A model generated the notes under the pieces. That model was not told the DNA's origin, searched no databases, and worked only from the letters and a program-made list of their open reading frames with translations. Source: Thermococcus barophilus MP (GTDB taxonomy: Archaea; Methanobacteriota_B; Thermococci; Thermococcales; Thermococcaceae). Taken from it: a DNA stretch of 64,000 nucleotides. The stretch lies in contig NC_014804.1 in NCBI RefSeq assembly GCF_000151105.2, positions 806,001 through 870,000 of the forward strand, read 5' to 3'. Positions 24,463 to 33,905 of the stretch are shown one piece after another (position 1 is the first letter of the stretch; each line of letters starts with the position of its first letter). Both the position numbers and the translations under genes were made by a program.

Positions 24463-24659
24463 AACCCATCCCTCCATAACTAATTTTGTGAGAAGAACTT
24501 TTAACTCTATTCCCGATTACCATTAGATTCGCCTAACCTTCACTTCTTAAGCTTCTTTATAAAGTTTTGGTACGATTTTTGATATGTACTAACTCAACTC
24601 GAAATTCTTATTAACGATGAATGCGTATATTTTAATGCTTAATCAGGAGGGTGGGTTTA

Positions 24660-25409
24660 ATGAGAATAGAAATCAGGCTCAAACCCAGAGATGAAGGGAC
24701 GATTCTCCCCTTTAACTACAACTATGATGTCTACACTCAAATTATTCAAAAAGTAGCCATAAACTCCCCCGAGCTTGCAAGATTGCTGGAAACTACCCAC
24801 AAGGACTACTTTACATTCTCCAGAATAATGGTAAGAAAAAGAGAACTTATACCCGATAAGGGAATTAAAATTCTGTCCGATGAGGTATGCCTTTACATCT
24901 CTTCTTCAGTTGTTGATGTAATAAAATCCATAGTTGAGGGATTCATTGAAAATCCCGTGCTTCAAATTGAAAATTCAACATTCATCATGGATGGTGTTAA
25001 GGTTCTCCGAGAACCCAAGATAAAAGATGGTACTCTCTTCTCCACTCTGAGCCCTATAATAGTGCGGACGGTAAAGCTTGAAGGGAATAGAATGAAAATT
25101 TGGGATTTATACCCCAGTGAGGAAACATTTCACGATAAGCTCAGGAAGATAATGCTAATGCGCTTTTCTGAAATTGAGGAGAGAATGCCCGAGGACAAAG
25201 ATTTTAGAATCGATGTTATAAAGTACAAACCTGTTAGGATTAAAGTCAAAGACACCTACTTCCGGGGTTCCCTTATGGTGTTCCGGTACTATGGATCCAA
25301 GGAAATAGCAAAATTTGCCTATGAAAATGGATTTGGTGAAAAAACGAAATATGGGTTTGGAATGGTCAAAGTGATTGATGAAGAAGAAGCACAACGAAGC
25401 CGAGAATAG
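24660..25409 (+). CDS. cas6: Stand-alone CRISPR-associated Cas6 family protein, possibly non-catalytic
   Basis: 249 residues, Cas6 size. Two RAMP/ferredoxin-like halves; VLREPK and TLSPI in the middle and the glycine-rich loop NGFGEKTKYGFGMVKV near the C-terminus match P. furiosus Cas6 closely. Cas6 processes CRISPR repeat RNA. Aligned by eye with my recollection of PfCas6, Tyr31 becomes Lys31 and His46 becomes Glu44; a nearby His47 is displaced. No CRISPR repeats or other cas genes occur in the window. It may resemble the non-cleaving Cas6 described from P. horikoshii. ATG 24660 follows GAGGGTGG. Its 3' end overlaps the opposing gene by 44 bp. Confidence 0.85.
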   Translation: MRIEIRLKPRDEGTILPFNYNYDVYTQIIQKVAINSPELARLLETTHKDYFTFSRIMVRKRELIPDKGIKILSDEVCLYISSSVVDVIKSIVEGFIENPVLQIENSTFIMDGVKVLREPKIKDGTLFSTLSPIIVRTVKLEGNRMKIWDLYPSEETFHDKLRKIMLMRFSEIEERMPEDKDFRIDVIKYKPVRIKVKDTYFRGSLMVFRYYGSKEIAKFAYENGFGEKTKYGFGMVKVIDEEEAQRSRE

Positions 25410-26271
25410 CCTCAATTGCCCACACAATTGCAACAAGCTCATACTCCTTTACCCTTTTTGCCCTCATTATTAAACCCAAGAAGCTTAGATACGGTGGTGC
25501 TTTTAAGGTACCATCTTCTAAGATCTCTGTTCTGCCCAGCGGTCGCCCTTTGAACTTTATTTTCGTCTTTAGAAGAAAATCAATCATGTGAGGGACAAGG
25601 AGGATTGCCGCAAAGATCTCAACTTTGCCGAGTATCCCAACTAATCCTATAAGGGCTCCCAGACTAAGGGTTCCAGTATCTCCAGGGAAGACCTTTGCTG
25701 GATATTTGTTCCACCATAAGAACCCAAGAGCAACAGCAAATCCCACAAAAGCCAACGCTCGAGCATCCCCTGACGTTATCAATCCCAAAAAGAGCAAGGC
25801 TATTGCGGAAGTCCCAACTTCAAGCCCATTAAAACCTGCAAGCATATTAACAAGATTTGCAGAAGCTGTCACAAATAGGACAGCAAACAGATAGTATAGT
25901 GTCTTCAAATTAATCGTAAAGAGCAGAAGATTAAGACCACTGCTTACTTTTAAGCTCAATAGAGGTAAAGAGATCAGCAGAGAGAGCAGAACTTTGTGAG
26001 ACTGCCTGAGATTCGTTAAATCATCAATTATCCCTACCACTCCAAAAAGGAGAAATACCAGCAACACTGTTGACAGATTACCAGTTAAAACAGGTGTCAA
26101 GACTACTGAAAGAGAGATTAAAATTGCAATTCCTCCCATTTCAGGAATTTCTGGCTTATCCAGCTTATGTATGTCCTTCCCAACTATTCCAGCTTTTTTC
26201 ATTATATTGGCAGAGTAGAAGGTCAAAATCAGCGAGAGGGATAACCCTATAAATGCCAATACCCAAATCAT
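25366..26271 (-). CDS. Glycosyltransferase family 4, polyprenyl-phosphate HexNAc-1-phosphate transferase (WecA/Alg7/AglH-like)
   Basis: 301 residues with about ten membrane helices. Transfers a HexNAc-1-phosphate from UDP-sugar to dolichol phosphate, the first step of lipid-linked glycan assembly for archaeal N-glycosylation. Motifs: KPEIPEMGG, the Mg-binding VVGIIDDLTN near 85-95, NLVNMLAGFNGLE and FPGDTGTLSLG. I place the start at ATG 26271 (MIWVLAFIGL) because longer readings up to 26400 run into the opposing gene and lack a signal. Next to a GT2 fusion and DUF2304, which also suggest dolichol-linked glycan work. Confidence 0.85.
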   Translation of the reverse strand: MIWVLAFIGLSLSLILTFYSANIMKKAGIVGKDIHKLDKPEIPEMGGIAILISLSVVLTPVLTGNLSTVLLVFLLFGVVGIIDDLTNLRQSHKVLLSLLISLPLLSLKVSSGLNLLLFTINLKTLYYLFAVLFVTASANLVNMLAGFNGLEVGTSAIALLFLGLITSGDARALAFVGFAVALGFLWWNKYPAKVFPGDTGTLSLGALIGLVGILGKVEIFAAILLVPHMIDFLLKTKIKFKGRPLGRTEILEDGTLKAPPYLSFLGLIMRAKRVKEYELVAIVWAIEAILGFVVLLLHQSL

Positions 26272-26326
26272 CTCTGATCCCCAAAAGAATGAGACAGCAT
26301 AAAAGATAAACCCTTCGGTGGTCTCA

Positions 26327-27649
26327 ATGGACATAAGATTGGCAATATTTGATCTCGATGGAACTCTCATAGGTGCCCCCATGACTTTCACGGAGATCAA
26401 GGAGAAGCTGAGAGAAAAACTTCTTGAAATTGGTATTCCTCAAGAAATAATAGGCGATCTAACGCCTATGTATGAAAACCTTTTCAGGATTGCGGAAGAA
26501 ACTGGAAAGGACGTCAATGGGTTAAAAAAACTGCTTGAAGAACTGGAAGTTAAAAGGGTGTATGAAAGCTTTCTGTTCGAGGGCACAAAAGAGATTCTGG
26601 AGTTCCTAAAGAGCCAGGGAATAAAATTGGCAATTATGACAAGAAACTGCAGAGATGCAACACTTAAAGCTTTAGAGATGCATGGGATAAAGGATTATTT
26701 CGAGCTTATCCTCACACGGGATGATGTCTCCTGGAGAGAAGTTAAGCCGAATGAAATGCACATTAAAAGAATCCTTGAACATTTCAAAGTTCCTTCCACA
26801 AAGACCGTTGTTATTGGTGACCACGGATACGATATTATTCCAGCAAAAAAAGTTGGGGCATTGAGCATTCTGATAACAGAACATGAAAGTGGAAGAATGA
26901 GCTTTTCCATTGAAGAAAAAGCAGATTTTGAAGTTCCAACTATGAGGGAACTCTTATCTCTCTTTCGCAGAATTTTAAATGCATATGTTGTTGTTCCAGC
27001 ATACAATGAGGAGCATACAATTGGAAAAGTCCTTGATGACCTTTTAAGATACTTTAAATCGGAACATATAATTGTAGTTAACGATGGCAGCAGGGATAAA
27101 ACAGAGGAAATAGCGAAAAACAGAGGTGTCAGGATTCTAACACATCTCGTTAACAGGGGACTTGGAGGGGCACTCGGGACGGGAATAAGGTATGCTCTCT
27201 TCAAAGGAGCAGAGCTTATAATAACCTTCGATGCAGATGGGCAGCACTTAGTCGAAGATGCACTAAGGGTCATGAAACCTGTAGCTGAGGGCAAAGCTGA
27301 CTTAGCCATTGGTTCGAGACTTAGAGGAGATATAAGCCAAATGCCCTTTATAAAGCGCTTTGGAAACTTTGTTCTTGATGCAATAACTGCGGTCTTTGCT
27401 GGCAGATATGTCAGTGACTCCCAAAGTGGATTAAGGTGCTTTAACAGGAAGTGTGCTTCCAAAATTAAGATAACATGTGACCGCTATGCAGTATCAAGTG
27501 AAATAATAATTGAAGCAAGCAAAAACAAGTGCAGAATTGTGGAGGTTCCAATTAGAGCAATTTATACTGAGTATGCTATGAAGAAAGGGACAAATGTATT
27601 TGAAGGCATTAAAATAGCTTTAAATCTGCTTTTTGATAAATTGAGGTGA
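26327..27649 (+). CDS. HAD hydrolase - family 2 glycosyltransferase fusion
   Basis: 440 residues. Residues 1-215 are a HAD phosphatase (IFDLDGTL with D9 and D11; MTRNC motif II; GDHGYDI motif IV). From about 219 a GT2 domain of the dolichol-phosphate mannosyl/glucosyltransferase type begins (VVVPAYNEEHTIG, NDGSRDKT, FDADGQH with DxD at 302-304, GSRLRG, QSGLRCF). One chain therefore joins a phosphatase to a transferase that charges dolichol phosphate. ATG 26327 lies behind GGTGG. The DUF2304 gene follows by 6 bp. A frameshift artefact is unlikely because the frame is continuous. Confidence 0.87.
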   Translation: MDIRLAIFDLDGTLIGAPMTFTEIKEKLREKLLEIGIPQEIIGDLTPMYENLFRIAEETGKDVNGLKKLLEELEVKRVYESFLFEGTKEILEFLKSQGIKLAIMTRNCRDATLKALEMHGIKDYFELILTRDDVSWREVKPNEMHIKRILEHFKVPSTKTVVIGDHGYDIIPAKKVGALSILITEHESGRMSFSIEEKADFEVPTMRELLSLFRRILNAYVVVPAYNEEHTIGKVLDDLLRYFKSEHIIVVNDGSRDKTEEIAKNRGVRILTHLVNRGLGGALGTGIRYALFKGAELIITFDADGQHLVEDALRVMKPVAEGKADLAIGSRLRGDISQMPFIKRFGNFVLDAITAVFAGRYVSDSQSGLRCFNRKCASKIKITCDRYAVSSEIIIEASKNKCRIVEVPIRAIYTEYAMKKGTNVFEGIKIALNLLFDKLR

Positions 27650-27655
27650 GCGGAA

Positions 27656-28021
27656 ATGTTGGCGGTTCAGTATATAGCAATTGTAACAATCCTCGGTTTA
27701 ATGATTTATGTTTTAAGCAAATATGGGAGAAGGGAACTGGAGTGGAAGGATTTTCTGTTCTGGGAAATCCTGCTTTTGATAATGCTGATAATTACCCTCA
27801 AACCAATTGAAATTTCACTTGAGATCAAGCGGGTTCTTGGACTCGGCAGGGGTTTAGATGCCCTCTTTGTTGTAGCAATTGGAATAAGCTACTTGATGAT
27901 ATTCAAGGTATATCTTGCAGTTGATAAGGCAGAAAGGGAGATAACAGAGCTTACAAGAAAGATTGCAATAGAGCTGAGGGAAATAAATGAGAAGTTAGAA
28001 GAGATAAAGAAAAAAAGTTAA
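27656..28021 (+). CDS. DUF2304 membrane protein
   Basis: 121 residues; three hydrophobic helices at about 4-20, 33-50 and 65-85, then a charged coiled coil to the end ([24 protein letters not shown]). DUF2304 proteins usually sit beside GT2 dolichol-phosphate glycosyltransferases and may act as membrane partner of an otherwise soluble transferase. That fits here, 6 bp after the HAD-GT2 fusion. Its last four bases overlap the dCMP deaminase gene on the other strand. Confidence 0.83.
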   Translation: MLAVQYIAIVTILGLMIYVLSKYGRRELEWKDFLFWEILLLIMLIITLKPIEISLEIKRVLGLGRGLDALFVVAIGISYLMIFKVYLAVDKAEREITELTRKIAIELREINEKLEEIKKKS

Positions 28022-28563
28022 TCCTTATCACAGAATTCATTCGCAAACAGCTCCTCTAAGAAAGCCTTAACTCTTTCCTTAGGGAGCTTAAACTGCCTAA
28101 TTTTTATCATACCTTTTTCCTGAGCTTCTTTAAGCAGAATCTCCGTAGCTTTGTTCGGATACATTTCCTCGTAAACAATCTCCTTTATCCCAGCATTTAC
28201 CAAAAGCTTAAAGCAAGTATCACATGGAAAGTGGGTAACGTAAAGCGTTGCTCCCTCGAGGCTTATCCCTTTTCTTGCAGCCATTGCTATGACGTTCTGC
28301 TCAGCATGAACTGCTCTGTGACAATGCCCATCCACTATCAAACAACCAACATCAATGCAGTGATCCATGCCCCTTGGAGCTCCGTTATAACCTGTTGCAA
28401 GGATGTATCCATCTTTAACAGCAACAGCACCAACTCTTAACCTTGGACACGTTGCCCTAAGCGAAACAAGCTTTGCTATCAGCATGAAATATTCATCCTT
28501 TGTAGGGCGGATTTTTTTAATTCGCTCTGCTTTTTTCTCATCTAAAACAATCTCAACCTTCAC
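28018..28563 (-). CDS. dCMP deaminase family protein
   Basis: 181 residues. Zinc deaminase signature: HAE with H86 and catalytic E88, then PCDTC with C114 and C117. The extra Cys/His cluster before it ([20 protein letters not shown]) is characteristic of deoxycytidylate deaminases and ComEB-like proteins. Converts dCMP to dUMP for thymidylate synthesis. GTG 28563 is preferred because GGGTGGGA sits just before it; the longer reading to 28593 would place that site inside the gene. It lies 50 bp behind the M48 gene on the same strand. Confidence 0.85.
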   Translation of the reverse strand: MKVEIVLDEKKAERIKKIRPTKDEYFMLIAKLVSLRATCPRLRVGAVAVKDGYILATGYNGAPRGMDHCIDVGCLIVDGHCHRAVHAEQNVIAMAARKGISLEGATLYVTHFPCDTCFKLLVNAGIKEIVYEEMYPNKATEILLKEAQEKGMIKIRQFKLPKERVKAFLEELFANEFCDKD

Positions 28564-28613
28564 ACTCCCACCCAAAGAAGGATTAAGAAACAAATCTTAA
28601 AAGAATTTTTGAA

Positions 28614-29393
28614 TCACTTAAGGGTGTCCCTAAACATAGCCCCTTCAATCTCTGCAAGTATTCTCCATATCCTCTCATCATAACTTGGGTGAGTGTCCAT
28701 AAAACTTTTCTTTTGTTTTCTTTCAATATTGGGCTCTATCCCTGGCAGAGCTGAAGCTCTAACATTTATTCTCAGGTCTTCATAATACTTCAGCTCCTCA
28801 AGAGCTTCCTTAAGCGAAAAGGGTCTGTCTAATAGATATAACGCTGTTTCATCAGCCTTGAACTCCCTCTCTTTGAGGAATTTAAGCCTCTCAATTTCAT
28901 AAAGCATATAAAGCCCCAGCGATGCAAGTACAGCAATTGTGCTATGCACAATTAATGAAATTGCCCCAGCCAAAAAAAGCATGAAATACCTACCATATGC
29001 TATAATAGGGAATATTAAGGTGTCACCATTTTTAATATGTCCGATTTCATGGGCGGCAACACCTAAGATCTGCTCTCTGTCCAATACTTCAAACAATCCC
29101 AAAGAAAGCACAATCGAATTGCCAAACGAATAGGCGTTTGGGATATAATCGTCAAGGATGTAAACATAGGGCATCCCAATTCCCGCTTTATTAGCCATTC
29201 TGGCAATACCATCATACAGCCAAGGCATGTCCTCCCACTTAAGCTTGGAGTGTTCCCTCTTAAGAGAGTGTCTGGTTACCCACAAATACATTAAGAGAAG
29301 CATAGAAGCGGAGCCAAATACAACAACTAACCCAAATTTGCCCAAATATAAGACAGTTATCAAAATCTGAGCCAAGATTATGAGTCTCAGCAT
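28614..29393 (-). CDS. M48 family zinc metalloprotease (HtpX-like)
   Basis: 259 residues. Two N-terminal membrane helices (about 3-17 and 20-40), then the peptidase domain with zinc motif HEIGH at 115-119 and a third ligand in EREFKADETAL around 176. A hydrophobic stretch at 125-165 forms one or two more helices, the HtpX layout. Faces the cytoplasm in HtpX. The BlaI-like regulator gene is 5 bp upstream, so the two form a unit. Role probably in membrane protein quality control or in inactivating the adjacent regulator. Confidence 0.88.
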   Translation of the reverse strand: MLRLIILAQILITVLYLGKFGLVVVFGSASMLLLMYLWVTRHSLKREHSKLKWEDMPWLYDGIARMANKAGIGMPYVYILDDYIPNAYSFGNSIVLSLGLFEVLDREQILGVAAHEIGHIKNGDTLIFPIIAYGRYFMLFLAGAISLIVHSTIAVLASLGLYMLYEIERLKFLKEREFKADETALYLLDRPFSLKEALEELKYYEDLRINVRASALPGIEPNIERKQKKSFMDTHPSYDERIWRILAEIEGAMFRDTLK

Positions 29394-29398
29394 CTAAA

Positions 29399-29764
29399 TC
29401 ACTTCTTTATTTTCGAAAGGTATGCAAATGTCGCCTCTTTGAAATTATTCATAAGCGCGTTTAGTATTGTCTCAACGATCCTCTTTTCAAATTCCTCTCT
29501 TGTCGTTGTTATGCTGTACACATACCTCATCCCGCCCCTGCCAGTTTCAACACTTCTCTTTAAAAGCCCGCGTTCACAAAGACGGTTCATAAGTATGCTG
29601 ACCGTTGAGCGCCTCATTTCTGGATGTCTCTCCTTCATGTGCTCATAAACCTCTCCAGCTGTGGCTATCTTTACCTTCCACATATACTCCATAATCTCCG
29701 CCTCTAACGGTGGCAGAACTGCTCTCAGTCCCTCTTCATTTAGCTTAAATTCATGGGGCTCCAT
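29399..29764 (-). CDS. BlaI/MecI/CopY-type transcriptional regulator
   Basis: 121 residues. Winged helix at about 15-85 (LPPLEAEIMEYMWK, ATAGEVYEHM, RRSTVSILMNRLCERGLLKR), then a dimerisation helix. In bacteria BlaI/MecI repress beta-lactamase genes and are cut by BlaR1/MecR1 proteases; here the following gene is a membrane metalloprotease of family M48. It may regulate its own operon: the upstream region (29765-29830) has a TTATTTCGTATA-rich stretch that could bear a site, though no clean palindrome is evident. Confidence 0.87.
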   Translation of the reverse strand: MEPHEFKLNEEGLRAVLPPLEAEIMEYMWKVKIATAGEVYEHMKERHPEMRRSTVSILMNRLCERGLLKRSVETGRGGMRYVYSITTTREEFEKRIVETILNALMNNFKEATFAYLSKIKK

Positions 29765-29830
29765 TCTTTATCACTCTCCCGAAAATTATTTCGTATAGAG
29801 GATAAATAAACTTTATGTTTATATAAGTGA

Positions 29831-30604
<774 letters not shown>

Positions 30605-30644
30605 ATTTTTATACCCTCTTTTCAATTTTTCTTTGGTGATAGTG

Positions 30645-31964
30645 ATGAGAATTGTTGTTATAGGTTCTGGAACAGCTGGGAGCAACTTCGCGCTTTTTGC
30701 AAGAAAACTTGACAGGAAGGCTGATATTATTGTCATCGGGAAGGAAAAGACCATGCAGTACTCACCATGTGCCCTGCCGTTTGTTCTCAGCGGAAAAATC
30801 CCAAAGCTTGAGGACATAGTTGTCTTTCCAAACAGCTTTTACGAGAAGCAGAAAATCCAGCTGATGCTTGAGACAGAGGCAAAAGAAATTGACAGAGAGA
30901 GAAAGGTTGTAATAACAGACAAAGGAGAGGTTCCCTACGATAAGCTCGTCTTGGCAACGGGTTCAAGAGCCTTCGTGCCTCCAATAAAAGGGGTTGAAAA
31001 TGAGGGTGTCTTCACACTCAAAAGCATGGATGATGTGAGAAAAATCAAAGCCTACATCGAGGAGAGAAAGCCGAAGAAAGCTGTTGTTATCGGGGCTGGT
31101 CTTATAGGGCTGGAGGGAGCTGTAGCATTTAGGGAGCTCGGTATGGAGGTTCTGGTTGTAGAGCTTTTAGAGCATTTACTGCCAACCATGCTCGACAAGG
31201 ATATGGCAAGGATTGTGCAACAACATTTAGAAGAAAAAGGCATAAGCTTTAAATTCGGTGTTGGAGTGAGCGAGATAATTGGAAGCCCAGTTAAAGCTGT
31301 CAAGATTGGAGACGAAGAAATCGAAGCTGATCTCGTTCTTGTAGCTACTGGGGTTAGAGCTAACATCGATTTAGCTAAAAAAGCAGGTCTCAAAGTCAAC
31401 AAAGGAATAGTTGTAAATGAGTATCTACAAACCAGCGATCCAGATATTTATGCCATAGGAGACTGTGCAGAGGTCTTTGATGCAGTAACAGGTGAACGAA
31501 CCCTCAGTCAGCTCGGCACAACTGCTGTGAGGATGGCAAAGGTTGCTGCTGAAAACGTCTTCGGCAAAAACGTGAGGTTCAAGCCCGTGTTCAACACAGC
31601 AATAACAGAGTTGTTCGACCTCGAAATTGGAACCTTTGGAATGACAGAAGAGAGAGCTAAGAGAGAAGGTATAAACGTTGTTGTTGGAAAGTTCAAAGGC
31701 TCAACTAAGCCAGAGTATTATCCCGGAGGAAAGCCAATCCACGTTAAGCTGATTTTCAGAAAAGAAGACAGAAAATTAATTGGAGCCCAGATAGTCGGTG
31801 GTGAGAGGGTTTGGGGCAGAATAATGACCCTCTCTGCTTTAGCGCAGAAAGGTGCAACGGTTGAGGACGTAGTTTACCTTGAAACTGCTTATGCTCCGCC
31901 GATAAGCCCGACGATTGATCCAATAACCGTCGCAGCAGAGATGGCATTAAGGAGATTTAAGTGA
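30645..31964 (+). CDS. CoA-disulfide reductase / NAD(P)H:sulfur oxidoreductase-type flavoprotein
   Basis: 439 residues. FAD-binding GSGTAGSN at 7-14, redox cysteine C42 in SPCALPF, NAD(P)H-binding IGAGLIGLE near 150, second FAD motif YAIGDCAE near 270 and a C-terminal dimerisation domain. This single-cysteine pattern belongs to the Cdr/Nox/Nsr group; in Pyrococcus such enzymes reduce CoA disulfide, polysulfide or elemental sulfur with CoA as cofactor, linking to sulfur respiration. ATG 30645 follows GGTGAT; a TATA-like TTTTTATACC lies at 30606-30615. Confidence 0.88.
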   Translation: MRIVVIGSGTAGSNFALFARKLDRKADIIVIGKEKTMQYSPCALPFVLSGKIPKLEDIVVFPNSFYEKQKIQLMLETEAKEIDRERKVVITDKGEVPYDKLVLATGSRAFVPPIKGVENEGVFTLKSMDDVRKIKAYIEERKPKKAVVIGAGLIGLEGAVAFRELGMEVLVVELLEHLLPTMLDKDMARIVQQHLEEKGISFKFGVGVSEIIGSPVKAVKIGDEEIEADLVLVATGVRANIDLAKKAGLKVNKGIVVNEYLQTSDPDIYAIGDCAEVFDAVTGERTLSQLGTTAVRMAKVAAENVFGKNVRFKPVFNTAITELFDLEIGTFGMTEERAKREGINVVVGKFKGSTKPEYYPGGKPIHVKLIFRKEDRKLIGAQIVGGERVWGRIMTLSALAQKGATVEDVVYLETAYAPPISPTIDPITVAAEMALRRFK

Positions 31965-32002
31965 TTTCCCTTCTTTTTACACTCTCTTCTGGTGAACCTT
32001 CA

Positions 32003-32608
32003 ATGAGGGACATCTACATCCACAACGGCAAATTTACAGAAGAGCATAAAGGTGAGCTGTTCTTGAACGGTCGGAAAAGGGTAAAGTTAAGCAAGCTCAT
32101 GACTTACATTTTGAGACACTCTCCGTGGGAGTTCGACCTCAATCCAGATGACTTCGGATTTATTGAGCTTGACGAGTTCATTAAAGCCCTTAAAAGTGTT
32201 TATCCCTGGGTTAAAGAAGAGCACGTCAGAGCTGTTGCTGAGCTTGATCCTAAGGGACGCTTTGAGATTAGGGAAGATAAAATCAGAGCACGCTATGGAC
32301 ACAGCTACGAAGTGTTTTTAGATCACGAGGAAGATACGGAAAGCAGAACCCTTTATCACGGAACACCACGGAAAAATCTGGACAGCATTCTGAAAGAAGG
32401 ATTAAAGCCCATGAAGAGGAGGTTTGTTCACCTAACAAAGGATAAAACCGAAGCATACTACACAGGCTTAAGACACGGAAAAGATGTCGTAATTCTGGTC
32501 ATTGATGCAGAATGCTTAAGGAGAAAGGGCTACAGGATATACAAAGCCGGTAAAAACGTTAGAATTGTTAAATACGTCCCACCCGAGTGCATAGTGCTGT
32601 GGGAATAA
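32003..32608 (+). CDS. kptA: RNA 2'-phosphotransferase (KptA/Tpt1)
   Basis: Removes an internal 2'-phosphate from RNA by transfer to NAD+, giving ADP-ribose 1'',2''-cyclic phosphate. 201 residues. N-terminal winged-helix part with [14 protein letters not shown] (the R-H of the catalytic set), C-terminal ART-like part with LYHGTPR near 115 and [14 protein letters not shown] near 140. ATG 32003 follows GGTGAA. Starts 38 bp after the flavoprotein gene; the wider frame to 31961 overlaps that gene and is rejected. Confidence 0.92.
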   Translation: MRDIYIHNGKFTEEHKGELFLNGRKRVKLSKLMTYILRHSPWEFDLNPDDFGFIELDEFIKALKSVYPWVKEEHVRAVAELDPKGRFEIREDKIRARYGHSYEVFLDHEEDTESRTLYHGTPRKNLDSILKEGLKPMKRRFVHLTKDKTEAYYTGLRHGKDVVILVIDAECLRRKGYRIYKAGKNVRIVKYVPPECIVLWE

Positions 32609-32611
32609 TTA

Positions 32612-33844
32612 TTACTGAAGTTTGAACGCCAAAATAAGAGCGAGACTGAGGGGAACCAAAGTCGAAAGGAACATCAGTTTAAAGTTAATTCCAGCTAAAT
32701 ATCCTCCAAGCATTGGTCCAATTGCCCATCCAAGGCTCATCATAGCATTTAAAAGCCCCATTGCCTGAGCCTTTTCACTTGTCTTGACCTTTAATGCCAC
32801 ATATGTCGAGGCAGAGCTGACGGTCATTGACCACTTGATTCCAGAGACCATACAAATCGCAACCATAAGCCAAAGGCTTGTAGCAAAGATATAGCCAACA
32901 AAAACGGCCATATACCCGGCAATTGACAAAACGTAGAAAAGCTTTGCCCCATACCGGTCTATTAGCCTTCCTATGAAGACAGCACTTACGGCAGCAGCTA
33001 ACGAATCAATTCCAAAGAGTACCCCAACCCATTTTTCTCCAAAAAGCTCACCAAAGTAAACCGATAAAACTGAATACACCTCCCCCGACGCTATCATCAC
33101 CAGAAGCATAGAGATATAGAAAGTCCTCAAGTTTCCACGCATAAACTTTCTAAAAGCTGCACCTTCAAAGATAACCTTATCGCTTTCCCTTCCCTCTTGA
33201 ACTGCTATTATACCGAAGTCCCTCTTTTTAGGCCTCACCCTTTCGCTTATCATCAGAACAAACAGCGTTCCAAGGGTAGCAAATAAGAACGCAACAAAAA
33301 ATGCTCCTTTAATTCCAAAATATTCTACAATAAAGCTCCCAAGAAAGTTCCCAAGCATGTATCCAGCGTTTTCAACTGAGCTAAAGAACCCAAAGGCTGA
33401 GCCAACTTTAGTTGAGAGCTCCGAGATTAGAGCCGAATGAGCAGGCATCATGGCTGAAGTCAAAGCTCCCTGAAAAGCTCTCAAAGTTAAAAGCAGGATT
33501 GGTGAAGAGACCAGAGCCATAAAAACATAAATCAAACCAGAGGAAAAGACTCCAAAAGCTATGAAAGGTTTTCTCTTTTGAGTTCTATCTGAGAGATATC
33601 CAAATGGGTACTGAAAGACTGTTGAGGTGATGTTGAACACCACACTTAAGAGACCAACGAAGAGCATTGTGCCCCCAATTATCCTCATATAGACGCTCAG
33701 GTAGGGAAAGGCCATGCCCCAAGAAACATTTGCAAGAAACATCCCGATAGCAAATAGGACAATGTTCTTCCTTCTCTTCTGCTTTGTGTTAAATTTGCCC
33801 ACCCTTTCTCTTAGCGCCTGCATTACTGCCTTCTCCCTCTTCAT
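32612..33844 (-). CDS. MFS transporter
   Basis: 410 residues, twelve predicted helices, with a basic N-terminal tail of about 28 residues (MKREKAVMQALRERVGKF, KQKRRK) before helix 1. Loop 2-3 carries GYLSDRTQKRKP, loop 8-9 GRLIDRYGAK. The central loop is long and charged (RVRPKKRDFGIIAVQEGRESDK). Substrate unknown. ATG 33844 preferred over TTG 33853; a TATA-like TTTATAAAAC on the minus strand lies near 33870. Converges with kptA with a 3-bp gap. Confidence 0.85.
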   Translation of the reverse strand: MKREKAVMQALRERVGKFNTKQKRRKNIVLFAIGMFLANVSWGMAFPYLSVYMRIIGGTMLFVGLLSVVFNITSTVFQYPFGYLSDRTQKRKPFIAFGVFSSGLIYVFMALVSSPILLLTLRAFQGALTSAMMPAHSALISELSTKVGSAFGFFSSVENAGYMLGNFLGSFIVEYFGIKGAFFVAFLFATLGTLFVLMISERVRPKKRDFGIIAVQEGRESDKVIFEGAAFRKFMRGNLRTFYISMLLVMIASGEVYSVLSVYFGELFGEKWVGVLFGIDSLAAAVSAVFIGRLIDRYGAKLFYVLSIAGYMAVFVGYIFATSLWLMVAICMVSGIKWSMTVSSASTYVALKVKTSEKAQAMGLLNAMMSLGWAIGPMLGGYLAGINFKLMFLSTLVPLSLALILAFKLQ

Positions 33845-33905
33845 CGCTCTCAACTTTTCAAAAACGTTTTATAAACCTTTATCTAAACATTCAAAGGGGA
33901 ATCTT

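Noticed and set aside
26272-26400. N-terminal extension of the WecA-like transferase to 26400
   Set aside because: It would overlap the start of the opposing HAD-GT2 gene, has no RBS, and precedes a natural membrane-helix start at 26271.
33714-33905. Upstream extension of the secernin-type hydrolase
   Set aside because: The family needs Cys at position 2; ATG 33906 gives exactly MCDI with a good RBS, and the upstream part is antisense to the MFS gene.
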